From assembly GCF_946480305.1 (NCBI RefSeq), contig NZ_CAMLJQ010000007.1:1-64000 (forward strand): a stretch of DNA of 64,000 nucleotides. The letters run 5' to 3'. The stretch is from an uncultured Caldimonas sp. (GTDB taxonomy: Bacteria; Pseudomonadota; Gammaproteobacteria; Burkholderiales; Burkholderiaceae). Positions within the stretch are counted from its first letter, which is position 1, and each line of letters begins with the position of its first letter. Under the pieces are notes generated by a model. The model was not told the origin of the DNA. It saw nothing but the letters and a program-made list of their open reading frames with translations, and searched no databases. The position numbers were made by a program, and so were the translations under genes. This document shows positions 17,833 to 26,263 of this stretch, piece by piece.

Positions 17833-18536
17833 GCGGCCTCCTTCTTCGCGTAGCCGCCGGCTTGCGTGACGGTGCGCTCCACCTTCACGACGCGGTGGAC
17901 GAAGATGCCCGGGGTGACCACGGCCTCGGGGTCGAGGCTGCCGAGTTCGACGATCTCCGGCACCTCCACGACCGTGCACTTCGCGGCGCTCGCCATGATC
18001 GGGCCGAAGTTGCGCGCCGTCATGCGGTAGGTCAGGTTGCCCCAGCGGTCGGCGCGTTCGGCCTTGATCAGCGCGAAATCGGCATGGATGGGGTGTTCCA
18101 GCACATAGTGCCGGCCGTTGATCTCGCGGGTTTCCTTGCCCTCGGCGAGCGCGGTGCCGTAGCCGGTGGGCGTGAAGAAGGCGCCGATGCCGGCACCGGC
18201 TGCGCGGATGCGTTCGGCCAGGTTGCCCTGCGGCACCAACTCCAGTTCCAGCTTGCCGCTGCGATACAGCTCGTCGAAGATGTACGAGTCGGCCTGCCGC
18301 GGGAACGAGCAGATGATCTTGCGCACGCGCCCGGTCTTCAGCAGCGCGGCCAACCCGGTGTCGCCGTTGCCAGCGTTGTTGTTGACGATCGTGAGATCCT
18401 TCGCCCCCTGCGCGATCAGACCGTCGATCAGGTGCGTGGGGATGCCGGCCGTGCCGAAGCCGCCGATCATCACGGTGGCGCCGTCCGGCACGTCGCGAAG
18501 CGCCAGTTCTACCGAGGGAGAGATCTTGTTAATCAT
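17829..18536 (-). CDS. pcaI: 3-oxoadipate CoA-transferase subunit A
   Basis: A 235-residue alpha subunit of the beta-ketoadipate:succinyl-CoA transferase. Family signature GGFGTAGIPTHLIDGL is near residue 24, with VNNNAGNGDTGLAALL and RKIICSFPRQADSYIF following. It forms a complex with PcaJ, encoded immediately after with an ATGA overlap. Its promoter region faces that of an IclR regulator, with a 34-bp inverted repeat (18575-18608) between them, about 40 bp upstream of this start. Confidence 0.92.
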   Translation of the reverse strand: MINKISPSVELALRDVPDGATVMIGGFGTAGIPTHLIDGLIAQGAKDLTIVNNNAGNGDTGLAALLKTGRVRKIICSFPRQADSYIFDELYRSGKLELELVPQGNLAERIRAAGAGIGAFFTPTGYGTALAEGKETREINGRHYVLEHPIHADFALIKAERADRWGNLTYRMTARNFGPIMASAAKCTVVEVPEIVELGSLDPEAVVTPGIFVHRVVKVERTVTQAGGYAKKEAA

Positions 18537-18574
18537 GGTCGAGAAGCGAACAAAAACGATGCCTCACTGCTTTT

Positions 18575-18608
18575 GTTCTTATAATGAACACAGGTTCAAT
18601 ATAAGAAC
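18575..18608. promoter_or_regulatory. 34-bp inverted repeat, probable IclR operator
   Basis: GTTCTTATAATGAAC, spacer ACAG, GTTCAATATAAGAAC. The right arm matches the reverse complement of the left at 14 of 15 positions, and each arm is itself GTTC...GAAC. It sits in an AT-rich patch midway between pcaI and the IclR gene, covering likely promoter elements for both. PcaU/PcaR regulators bind similar multi-box sites. Confidence 0.75.
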
Positions 18609-18659
18609 AAGTGTAGCCCAAGGGGCTCAACCATCCACAACACAGGGGGAGAGAAGTCC

Positions 18660-19460
18660 GTGTCCGAATCCGTTGCGTCGCCCGCAGCCCGGCAGGAGCC
18701 AGGCGACAGTTACGTCCAATCCTTTGCGCGCGGCCTGGCGGTCGTGCGCACCTTCAGCGCCGAGGCGCCGGCCCAGACGATCACCGAGGTCGCCGAGCGC
18801 GCGGGACTCACGCGCGCGGGCGCGCGCCGCATCCTGCATACGCTGCAGCACCTGGGGTATGTCGAGACCGAGGGCCGGCTGTTCCGGCTGACGCCGAAGA
18901 TCCTCGACCTCGGCTTTGCGTATCTCAGCTCGCTGCCACTGTGGAACCTGGCCGAGCCGGTGATGGAAGAGCTGGTGCAGGACATCAAGGAGTCGTGCTC
19001 GGCTGCGGTGCTCGACGGCACCGACATCGTCTACGTGCTGCGCGTACCCACGCACAAGATCATGGCGATCAATCTGGGAGTGGGCAGCCGGTTGCCGGCG
19101 TACTGCACCTCGATGGGCCGAGTGCTGATGGCCGGGCTCTCGCCCCAGGCACTCGAAGCCCGGCTCGCGCAGAGCGAGCTGACTCAGCGAACATCCAAGA
19201 CGGTCACCGACCCGGCGCGCCTGCGCGAGTTGATCGAGCAGACGCGCCTGCAAGGCTGGGCCCTGGTGGCCGAGGAACTGGAAGAAGGGCTGGTGTCGCT
19301 GGCCGCGCCGATCCGCGGCCGTGCCGGCGAGGTGGTCGCCGCGATCAACGTGAGCGGCCAGCAGCACCGCACGCCGCCGGTCGTGATGCTCGAGCGCTTC
19401 CTGCCCAAGCTGCTGAAGGCCGCGAACGACATCAGCGCGATGATCGGTGGGCGGGCTTAG
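18660..19460 (+). CDS. IclR-family regulator of pcaIJF
   Basis: A 266-residue regulator beginning at GTG 18660 after a GGGGGAGAG ribosome-binding site. The winged helix is at about residues 20-85 (QSFARGLAVVRTFSAEAPAQ, then AERAGLTRAGARRILHTLQH), followed by the IclR effector domain (SCSAAVLDGTDIVYVLRVPT, GVGSRLPAYCTSMGRVLMAG). The TRAGARRI recognition helix and RLPAYCT motif place it with PcaR/PobR-type regulators. It is divergent from pcaI, with the 34-bp inverted repeat between. Beta-ketoadipate is the likely effector by analogy. Confidence 0.9.
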   Translation: MSESVASPAARQEPGDSYVQSFARGLAVVRTFSAEAPAQTITEVAERAGLTRAGARRILHTLQHLGYVETEGRLFRLTPKILDLGFAYLSSLPLWNLAEPVMEELVQDIKESCSAAVLDGTDIVYVLRVPTHKIMAINLGVGSRLPAYCTSMGRVLMAGLSPQALEARLAQSELTQRTSKTVTDPARLRELIEQTRLQGWALVAEELEEGLVSLAAPIRGRAGEVVAAINVSGQQHRTPPVVMLERFLPKLLKAANDISAMIGGRA

Positions 19461-19479
19461 TGTGAACAGGCCTTGACCG

Positions 19480-19953
19480 TCAGCGGCTGGCCAGCGGCAA
19501 CGCAGTGCCGGCCTTCGCCACGTCCAGCACCACGTGCGTGGTGAAGCTGCGCACGTTTCCGTCGCCTTGCAGTTGTTCGCGCGCGAAGCGCTCGTAGGCC
19601 GGCAGGTCCGGCAGCACCAGTACCAGCACGTAGTCGACGCTGCCCGCCGTCGCGTAGCACTGCTGCACTTCGGGCAGCGCACACATGCGTTGGCGGAAGC
19701 GGTCGATCGCGGCCTGCCCTTCGTCGATCAGGTCCACGGTGACGATGGCGGTGAGGTGCAGCCCCAGGGCCTTGCGGTCGAGCTGCGCCGTTTCGGCGTT
19801 GATGACGCCGGCCTCGCGCAAGCGTTTCAGGCGGCGTTGCACCGCTGCTGCGGACAGCCCTATCTCGGAGCCGATCACCTCGGCGGCCACGCGCGTGTCG
19901 TGCTGGTAGCGCGCCAGGATGCGGCGGTCGAGGTCGTCGAGGTCAGGCGTCAT
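19480..19953 (-). CDS. Lrp/AsnC-family regulator
   Basis: A 157-residue regulator starting MTPDLDDLDRRILARYQHDT. The AsnC-type helix-turn-helix (about residues 5-60; GLSAAAVQRRLKRLREAGVI) is followed by a RAM ligand-binding domain (TAIVTVDLIDEG, EVQQCYATAGSVDYVLVLVL). It is divergent from a threonine-dehydratase-like gene 86 bp away, the common arrangement in which the regulator responds to an amino acid and controls the enzyme. Its 3' end converges with the IclR gene 19 bp away. Confidence 0.9.
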   Translation of the reverse strand: MTPDLDDLDRRILARYQHDTRVAAEVIGSEIGLSAAAVQRRLKRLREAGVINAETAQLDRKALGLHLTAIVTVDLIDEGQAAIDRFRQRMCALPEVQQCYATAGSVDYVLVLVLPDLPAYERFAREQLQGDGNVRSFTTHVVLDVAKAGTALPLASR

Positions 19954-20039
19954 GGGGCGGGCGGTGGTTGCGGGCAAGCCGCGCCGATGATGCCAAAGAT
20001 GCGGCGTCGCTTCTGCCTGTGCTGTCGACAATCCTGTGC

Positions 20040-21014
20040 ATGAACCCGTCCTTGCAACACCACCGGCTGTCGCTTGCCCGCATCGAGCAGGCAGCGCGGC
20101 TCATCGACCCCGTTTTCCTCGACTCGCCCCAGTACGAATGCGAGCCGCTGTCGCACGTGCTCGGCTGCCGTCTGACCCTGAAGCTGGAAACCGCCAACCC
20201 CATCCGCAGCTTCAAGGGGCGCGGCGCCGATTGCTTCGTGAAGACGGATGAGCGTGTGCGCCCGGGCGTGACGCTCGTGTGCGCGACCGCCGGCAACTGG
20301 GGGCAGGCGCTGGCCTGGGTGTGTCGTGCGCGTGGCCTGCGCCTGGTGGTCTACACCGCGACGACGGCCAACCCGCTCAAGCTGCAGCGCATGCGCGAGA
20401 TGGGCGCCGAGGTGCGCTTGCACAGCGACGACTTCGATGCGGCCAAGGCAGAAGCGAAGCGGTATGCGCAAGCGGACGGCGGCTTGTTCGTCGAAGACGG
20501 TCGCGAGGCCTCGATCGCCGAAGGCGCAGGCACCATCGGGCTGGAACTGCTGGCGCGCGGCGAGTCCTTCAATGCGCTTGTACTGCCGCTGGGCAACGGC
20601 GCCTTGCTGACCGGTGTCGCGCGGTGGGTCAAGGCGCACAGCCCCGGCACGCAGGTCGTCGGCGTCGGCGCCCGGGGCGCTGACGCGATGGAGCGCTCAT
20701 GGCGCGAAGGGCGCATCGTCGAGCGTGATGCGGTCGACACGATCGCCGACGGCATTGCCGTGCGCGTGCCGGTGCCCGAGGCGGTGCACGACATGCAGGG
20801 CTTGGTGGATGACGTGGTGCTGGTGGACGATGGCACCGTCGTCGAGGCAATGCGCACGCTGTTTCGGCACGCCGGCGTTCTGGTGGAACCCGCCGGCGCG
20901 GTGGGTGTGGCCACGTTGCTGGCGGGCCGTGCCCGCTGGCAAGGAGCGCGGGTCGCGACCGTGCTGTGCGGCAGCAACCTCACGGCCGAACAGATCGAGC
21001 GCTGGTTGCGCTGA
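20040..21014 (+). CDS. PLP-dependent threonine/serine dehydratase-like enzyme
   Basis: A 324-residue fold type II PLP enzyme. The Schiff-base lysine is Lys59 in RSFKGRGA, the Asn-containing CATAGNWGQALAW loop follows, and a glycine-rich phosphate loop appears as LPLGNGALLTG. It lacks the C-terminal ACT regulatory domain of biosynthetic IlvA, so a catabolic threonine or serine dehydratase, or a related beta-eliminating enzyme, is likely. The phosphate loop is GNGAL rather than the usual GGGGL, hinting at a specialised substrate. Divergence from an Lrp/AsnC regulator supports amino-acid control. Confidence 0.82.
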   Translation: MNPSLQHHRLSLARIEQAARLIDPVFLDSPQYECEPLSHVLGCRLTLKLETANPIRSFKGRGADCFVKTDERVRPGVTLVCATAGNWGQALAWVCRARGLRLVVYTATTANPLKLQRMREMGAEVRLHSDDFDAAKAEAKRYAQADGGLFVEDGREASIAEGAGTIGLELLARGESFNALVLPLGNGALLTGVARWVKAHSPGTQVVGVGARGADAMERSWREGRIVERDAVDTIADGIAVRVPVPEAVHDMQGLVDDVVLVDDGTVVEAMRTLFRHAGVLVEPAGAVGVATLLAGRARWQGARVATVLCGSNLTAEQIERWLR

Positions 21015-21016
21015 CG

Positions 21017-21853
21017 CTACTTCGCGCCCAGCCGCTGCGACACGGCCCGTGCGCACTCCTTCAGCGCGAGCGACACGGTGCCGTCCCACCCGGTGTCGAA
21101 GGTGCCCGACGGCCCGATCGCGGTGACGGCCATCACCATCGCGCCGTTGTGATCGAACACCGGCGCCGACATCGCGCTCACGCCATCGATCACCGAATCC
21201 TGCGAGCGGCTCATGCCGTGCGCGCGCACCTCGGCCAGCTGCTTCTCGAATTCCTTCCATGTGGGCAGCGGCGGCGGCGGCGGATTGCCGGGCCCCACGC
21301 GCTCGCGCAGGCCGGCCTTCTCGCGCCGGCGTTCTTCCTCAAGCAATGACTTGACCGTCTCCACCGGCATGTAGGCGCCGAACAGCCGGCCCGAGGCGGT
21401 GTCGGTGATCGAGATCACCGTGCCGTGTCGCATCGTCACATGCACGGCGGCGGGCGACTCTTCCATGCGCACGATGGTGGGCCCCCGCGAGCCCCAAACC
21501 GCGATCGCGACGGTGTGCCCGATGCGTTGCGACAGCTCGGCGATCAACGGCGTGGCAATGCGCACCGGGTCGGCCTGCTGCAACGCGATCAGACCCAATT
21601 GCAGTGCCAGCGGCCCGAGACCGTAGCGGCCGCTCGCCTCGTCCTGCTCGATCAGGCCCAGCTTGCCAAAGCTCACCAGATAGGGGTGCGCCTTCGCGGG
21701 GACCATCCCCGCCTCGCGGGCGAGGTCTTTGAGTGCCATCGGCCGGCCGTGGTGCGCCAATGCCAGCAGCAGCTGGCCGCCCACCTCGACGCTCTGGATG
21801 CCGCGGCGGTCCTTGTCGTTCTTGTCGCTCTGGTCGCTTTGATCGTCTCGCAC
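21017..21853 (-). CDS. IclR-family regulator, probably of the homogentisate operon
   Basis: A 278-residue regulator with a highly charged N-terminus (MRDDQSDQSDKNDKDRR), a winged helix (about 20-80; LKDLAREAGMVPAKAHPYLV) and an IclR effector domain interrupted by a Pro/Gly linker (GPGNPPPPPLP, about residue 190). It differs from the two pca-linked IclR proteins. It is divergent from the MBL-monooxygenase-hmgA-fahA-TRAP gene set and therefore likely controls it; homogentisate-pathway repressors (HmgR) in other proteobacteria belong to the same family. Effector unknown. Confidence 0.88.
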   Translation of the reverse strand: MRDDQSDQSDKNDKDRRGIQSVEVGGQLLLALAHHGRPMALKDLAREAGMVPAKAHPYLVSFGKLGLIEQDEASGRYGLGPLALQLGLIALQQADPVRIATPLIAELSQRIGHTVAIAVWGSRGPTIVRMEESPAAVHVTMRHGTVISITDTASGRLFGAYMPVETVKSLLEEERRREKAGLRERVGPGNPPPPPLPTWKEFEKQLAEVRAHGMSRSQDSVIDGVSAMSAPVFDHNGAMVMAVTAIGPSGTFDTGWDGTVSLALKECARAVSQRLGAK

Positions 21854-21946
21854 GCAGTGCCTTGAAGGGTGATGAAAAAGCGGGCAGCAGCCGGGCTAGG
21901 GGTTTTCCCTGGAAAGCCGCCGGGGCTGCAGATAGCGTTAGACATT

Positions 21947-21998
21947 AGCAAACGAGTTAACTAACATCAACAACGAATTCGATATAAGCAAAACAGTT
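21947..21998. promoter_or_regulatory. AT-rich divergent promoter with direct repeats
   Basis: AGCAAACGAGTT (21947-21958) and AGCAAAACAGTT (21987-21998) match at 10 of 12 positions and are spaced 40 bp start to start, about four helical turns. A GTTAAC palindrome lies at 21956-21961. The patch is conspicuously AT-rich and sits between the IclR gene and the homogentisate operon. Confidence 0.5.
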
Positions 21999-22044
21999 CA
22001 GCAAAGTTTAATCTGGCGCAACCTCTCCCAGGAGCCTTTCACCG

Positions 22045-23001
22045 ATGAGCAGCAAAGCCTTCGCCAGCCAGGCGGACCTCGAAGAAAAGCAGGTCAGCTT
22101 CACCAGGCTCTCCGACAACGCCTATGCCTACACCGCCGAAGGTGATCCGAACACGGGCGTGATCGTAGGCGACGACGCGGTGATGGTGATCGATACCCAG
22201 GCCACGCCTGCGATGGCGGCCGACGTGATCCGTCGCATCCGCGAGGTGACCGACAAACCGATCAAGTACGTCGTGCTGAGCCACTACCACGCGGTGCGCG
22301 TGCTCGGCGCCTCGGCCTACCAGCCGGAGCACATCATCGCCAGCCAGGACACCTACGACCTGATCGTCGAGCGCGGCGAGGCCGACAAGGCCAGCGAGAT
22401 CGGCCGCTTCCCGCGCCTGTTCCGCAACGTCGAGTCGGTGCCGCCCGGCCTCACCTGGCCCACCATCACCTTCACCGGCAAGTTGACGCTGTGGCTCGGC
22501 AAGCTCGAGGTGCAACTGCTGCAGGTGGGCCGCGGCCACACGAAGGGCGACACCATTGCGTGGCTGCCGCAGCAGAAGATCCTGTTCTCCGGCGACCTGG
22601 TCGAGTTCGATGCGACGCCGTATGCCGGCGATGCTTACTTCAAGGACTGGCCACAGACGCTGGACAACCTCGCCGCGCTCAAGCCCGAAAAGCTCGTGCC
22701 GGGCCGCGGCGCCGCGCTCACGACGCCTGAACAAGTGCAGCAAGGGCTGGCCGGCACCCGCGCCTTCATCGCCGACGTGTATGCCAGCGTGCAGGAAGGC
22801 GTGAAGGCCGGCCGCGACCTCAACGCCGTCTACAAGGACACCTACGCGAAGCTCAAGCCGAAGTACGGCCACTGGGTCATCTTCGACCACTGCATGCCGT
22901 TCGACGTGACGCGCTGCTATGACGAGGCAACGCAGTACGCCGACCCGCGCATCTGGACGGCGGAGCGCGACCGCCAGATGTGGGAAACGCTGGAAGGCTG
23001 A
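22045..23001 (+). CDS. MBL-fold protein with incomplete metal motif
   Basis: A 318-residue metallo-beta-lactamase-fold protein, first gene of the homogentisate operon, with AGGAG 10 bases before the start. The usual HxHxDH motif is HYHAVR (residues 80-85), so the Asp and last His that bind the second metal are absent. Later ligands appear kept: His in GRGHTKGD and Asp in LFSGDLVEFD. It may hold one metal or have another catalytic role. Possible jobs are lactone or thioester hydrolysis of a pathway intermediate, but nothing in the sequence fixes this. No signal peptide, so cytoplasmic. Confidence 0.85.
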   Translation: MSSKAFASQADLEEKQVSFTRLSDNAYAYTAEGDPNTGVIVGDDAVMVIDTQATPAMAADVIRRIREVTDKPIKYVVLSHYHAVRVLGASAYQPEHIIASQDTYDLIVERGEADKASEIGRFPRLFRNVESVPPGLTWPTITFTGKLTLWLGKLEVQLLQVGRGHTKGDTIAWLPQQKILFSGDLVEFDATPYAGDAYFKDWPQTLDNLAALKPEKLVPGRGAALTTPEQVQQGLAGTRAFIADVYASVQEGVKAGRDLNAVYKDTYAKLKPKYGHWVIFDHCMPFDVTRCYDEATQYADPRIWTAERDRQMWETLEG

Positions 23002-23026
23002 GGCGGGCATCGTGGTGGAGACAACC

Positions 23027-24721
23027 ATGAGCGCCGCCGCCGTCGAGGTGGACTACCAGGCGCTGGAGTTCCCGTACCGGCGCTGCGCCGACCAGGACGC
23101 TGCCCCCTGCGCGCGCCACCCGGTGGTGGTGGTCGGTGCGGGCCCCGTGGGCCTGAGCCTCGCGATCGATCTCGCGCAGCAGAACGTCCCCGTCGTGCTG
23201 CTCGACAACGACTGCAGGCTGTCGGTCGGCTCGCGCGCCATCTGCTTCGCCAAGCGCACGCTCGAGATCTTCGACCGGCTCGGCTGCGGCGAACGCATGG
23301 TCGCGAAGGGCGTGTCGTGGAACGTCGGCAAGGTGTTCTTCCGGCACGAGCAGATCTACCAGTTCGACCTGCTGCCCGAAAGCGGCCACGAGCGACCGGC
23401 CTTCATCAACCTGCAGCAGTACTACTGCGAGGGCTACCTGGTCGAGCGCGCGATGGAGCTGCCGCTGATCGACCTGCGGTGGAAGAACAAGGTGGTGGCG
23501 GTGGAGCCGCAGGGCGACCACGTGTTGCTGACTGTCGAGACGCCGGACGGCCACTACGCGTTGCAAGCCGACTATGTGGCGGCATGCGACGGCTCGCGCT
23601 CCCCGATCCGCCAGATGATCGGCCAGGAAAGCAAGGGGCGTGTGTTCAAGGATCGCTTCCTGATCGCCGATGTGCGGATGAAAGCGGACTTCCCGGCGGA
23701 AAGGTGGTTCTGGTTCGACCCCCCGTTCCACCGCAACCAGAGCGTGTTGCTGCACAGGCAACCCGACGGCGTGTGGCGCATCGACTTCCAGCTCGGCTGG
23801 GACGCCGACCCCGAAGAAGCGAAGAAGCCCGAGCATGTGATCCCGCGTGTGAAGGCCCTGCTCGGCGAGGACGCACCGTTCGAGCTGGAGTGGGTCAGCG
23901 TCTACACCTTCTCGTGCCTGCGCATGGAGAGCTTCCGCCACGGCCGCGTGCTGTTCGCCGGCGACTCGGCGCATCTCGTGTCGCCGTTCGGCGCGCGGGG
24001 CGCCAACTCCGGCGTGCAGGACGCCGAGAACCTCGCGTGGAAGTTGGCCCTGGTGCTGCGCGGCCAGGCCCCCGATGCGCTGCTCGACACCTATGCCCGC
24101 GAGCGCGAGTACGCGGCCGACGAGAACCTGCGCAACTCCACCCGCGCCACCGACTTCATCACGCCGAAGAGCGAGGTGAGCCGGTTGTTCCGTGACGCGG
24201 TGCTCGACCTCGCGAAAGACCACGCCTTTGCGCGCAGCCTGGTCAACAGCGGCCGCCTGTCGGTGCCCGCCACCTTGGCGACGTCGGCGTTGAACACGGT
24301 CGATCGTGATGTCTTCACTGGCCGCATGGTGCCGGGAGCCCCGGCGGCCGACGCCCCGGTGATGCGGCTCATCGACGGGCAGCAGGGCTGGTTACTGCGC
24401 CAGCTCGTCGGCGGCGCATTCACCGCGGTGGTGTTCGACGATGGCGCCGCGAGCGCCTTCCATGTCGCCGAACTGCTGGCGGCCGGGCGGGGCATTGCGC
24501 CGCTGAAGGTGATCGTCGTCACGCAGCCGGGCAGGCCTGCGCCGGACGTGGCCGATGCGGACGTGCTGCAGGACACCGAAGGTCTGCTGCAGCAACGCTA
24601 CGATGCGCAACCCGGCACGGTCTACCTGCTGCGCCCCGACCAGCACGTGTGCGCGCGCTGGCGCCGCGTCGACGCGGGGCTGTTGAAGGCTGCGCTGCAA
24701 CGCGCGCTGTGCCTGTCATGA
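23027..24721 (+). CDS. FAD-dependent aromatic monooxygenase, possibly 3-hydroxyphenylacetate 6-hydroxylase
   Basis: A 564-residue flavoprotein hydroxylase of the PHBH/MhpA class. The FAD Rossmann motif is VVVGAGPVGLSLAIDLAQQN (GAGPVG at 37-42), the DG motif is YVAACDGSRSPIR, and the GD motif is VLFAGDSAHLVSPFGARGAN. A thioredoxin-like C-terminal domain follows, as in MhpA-type enzymes. It is followed with an ATGA overlap by a 78-residue protein and then hmgA. In Pseudomonas putida U a flavoprotein plus a small coupling protein (MhaAB) make homogentisate from 3-hydroxyphenylacetate; context suggests the same here. Other phenolic substrates remain possible. The start at ATG 23027 follows GGTGGAG. 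Confidence 0.88.
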   Translation: MSAAAVEVDYQALEFPYRRCADQDAAPCARHPVVVVGAGPVGLSLAIDLAQQNVPVVLLDNDCRLSVGSRAICFAKRTLEIFDRLGCGERMVAKGVSWNVGKVFFRHEQIYQFDLLPESGHERPAFINLQQYYCEGYLVERAMELPLIDLRWKNKVVAVEPQGDHVLLTVETPDGHYALQADYVAACDGSRSPIRQMIGQESKGRVFKDRFLIADVRMKADFPAERWFWFDPPFHRNQSVLLHRQPDGVWRIDFQLGWDADPEEAKKPEHVIPRVKALLGEDAPFELEWVSVYTFSCLRMESFRHGRVLFAGDSAHLVSPFGARGANSGVQDAENLAWKLALVLRGQAPDALLDTYAREREYAADENLRNSTRATDFITPKSEVSRLFRDAVLDLAKDHAFARSLVNSGRLSVPATLATSALNTVDRDVFTGRMVPGAPAADAPVMRLIDGQQGWLLRQLVGGAFTAVVFDDGAASAFHVAELLAAGRGIAPLKVIVVTQPGRPAPDVADADVLQDTEGLLQQRYDAQPGTVYLLRPDQHVCARWRRVDAGLLKAALQRALCLS

Positions 24722-24954
24722 GGGCTTCGATGGACCTGATCACCACACCCCATCTCGATGCGCCCGACGACTTCTACGAAGCGCTGATCGACGCGCACCG
24801 CGATCTCACCACCGCGCAGAGTCACGAACTGAACGCCAAGCTCGTGCTGCTGCTGGCCAATCACATCGGGCGCGAGGCCGTGCTCCAGCAGGCGCTGGAT
24901 GCCGCCCGCGCGAGTGTCATGAAAACCGCTGCCGCCGCGCAGCCCGCCGTCTGA
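24718..24954 (+). CDS. Small DUF2783-type protein, candidate monooxygenase coupling partner
   Basis: A 78-residue helical protein ([20 protein letters not shown], then [20 protein letters not shown] and [20 protein letters not shown]). It starts inside the stop of the flavin monooxygenase; an alternative ATG lies four codons later. It resembles the DUF2783 family found beside such monooxygenases and is the right size and position for a MhaB-like coupling protein that helps the flavoenzyme hydroxylate rather than waste NADH. That function is inference from position and size. Confidence 0.75.
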   Translation: MRASMDLITTPHLDAPDDFYEALIDAHRDLTTAQSHELNAKLVLLLANHIGREAVLQQALDAARASVMKTAAAAQPAV

Positions 24955-24961
24955 ACCTGCC

Positions 24962-26263
24962 ATGACGAACACACCCACCTCCTACCTCACCGGCTTCGGC
25001 AACGAGTTCGCCACCGAAGCCGTCGCCGGCGCGTTGCCGCAAGGCCGCAACAGCCCGCAGCGCGCGCCCTTCGACCTGTATCCCGAGCTGATCTCCGGCA
25101 CTGCGTTCACCGCACCGCGCGCCGCCAACCGCCGCACCTGGATGTACCGTCGCCAACCCTCGGTCGTCAGCGGCAGCTACCAGGCCTACACCCAGCCGTT
25201 CTGGCGAACCGGTGCGGCGGGCGGCGTGCCCACACCGCCGGAGCCGATGCGCTGGACCCCGTTCGCGATACCCGACGCGCCGGCCGACTTCGTCGACGGT
25301 TTGCGCACCATCGTCGCCAACGGCGACGCCGAAGCTCAGAGCGGCATCGCGGCGCACGTCTATCTCGCCAACCGCTCGATGCAACGCCGTGCCTTCGTCA
25401 ACGCCGACGGCGAGATGCTCTTCGTGCCGCAGCAGGGGCGCCTCGTCATCACCACCGAGCTGGGCGTGATGGACGTGAAGCCCGGCGAGATCGCGCTGGT
25501 GCCGCGCGGCATCGTGTTCAAGGTCGATCTGCCCGATGGTCCCTCGCGCGGGTACGTGTGCGAGAACTACGGCGCCTTCTTCCGCCTGCCCGAGCTCGGG
25601 CCCATCGGATCCAACGGCCTGGCGAACGCGCGTGACTTCCAGACGCCCGTGGCCGCGTTCGAAGACGGCAACGGCAGCTACGAACTGATCAAGAAGTACG
25701 GCGGCTCGCTGTGGACCGCGCCGATGCGGCAGTCGCCGTTCAACGTCGTCGCGTGGCACGGCAACCTGGTGCCGTTCAAGTACGACACGGCCAACTTCAT
25801 GACGATCGGCTCGATCAGCTACGACCACCCGGACCCTTCGATCTTCACGGTGCTGACCTCGCCGTCCGACACGCCGGGCACGGCCAACTGCGACTTCGTG
25901 ATCTTCCCGCCGCGCTGGATGGTGGCCGAGGACACCTTCCGCCCGCCCTGGTACCACCGCAACCTGATGAGCGAGTTCATGGGGCTGGTCTACGGCCAGT
26001 ACGACGCCAAGCCCGAAGGCTTCAAGCCCGGCGGTGCCTCGCTGCACAACTGCATGGTGCCGCACGGGCCCGACGAAGAGGCTTACGAGAAGGCGAGCAC
26101 TGCCCCGCTCGCACCGCACAAGCTCGACAACACGCTGGCCTTCATGTTCGAGAGCCGCTATCGCTTCATCCCGACCGAGTACGCGATGACCGGCGGCGCG
26201 CTCGACACACGCTATGCCGAATGCTGGCAAGGCCTGCGCGACCAGTTCAAGGGGGCACGATGA
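24962..26263 (+). CDS. hmgA: Homogentisate 1,2-dioxygenase
   Basis: A 433-residue non-heme iron dioxygenase that opens the homogentisate ring to maleylacetoacetate. It starts with the family hallmark [20 protein letters not shown]. Iron ligands are in [16 protein letters not shown] (His and Glu) and [15 protein letters not shown] (His). Length is normal. It overlaps fahA by ATGA. Maleylacetoacetate isomerase (maiA) is not next to it and is not recognisable elsewhere in the window, so isomerisation must be encoded elsewhere or be non-enzymatic. Confidence 0.97.
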   Translation: MTNTPTSYLTGFGNEFATEAVAGALPQGRNSPQRAPFDLYPELISGTAFTAPRAANRRTWMYRRQPSVVSGSYQAYTQPFWRTGAAGGVPTPPEPMRWTPFAIPDAPADFVDGLRTIVANGDAEAQSGIAAHVYLANRSMQRRAFVNADGEMLFVPQQGRLVITTELGVMDVKPGEIALVPRGIVFKVDLPDGPSRGYVCENYGAFFRLPELGPIGSNGLANARDFQTPVAAFEDGNGSYELIKKYGGSLWTAPMRQSPFNVVAWHGNLVPFKYDTANFMTIGSISYDHPDPSIFTVLTSPSDTPGTANCDFVIFPPRWMVAEDTFRPPWYHRNLMSEFMGLVYGQYDAKPEGFKPGGASLHNCMVPHGPDEEAYEKASTAPLAPHKLDNTLAFMFESRYRFIPTEYAMTGGALDTRYAECWQGLRDQFKGAR

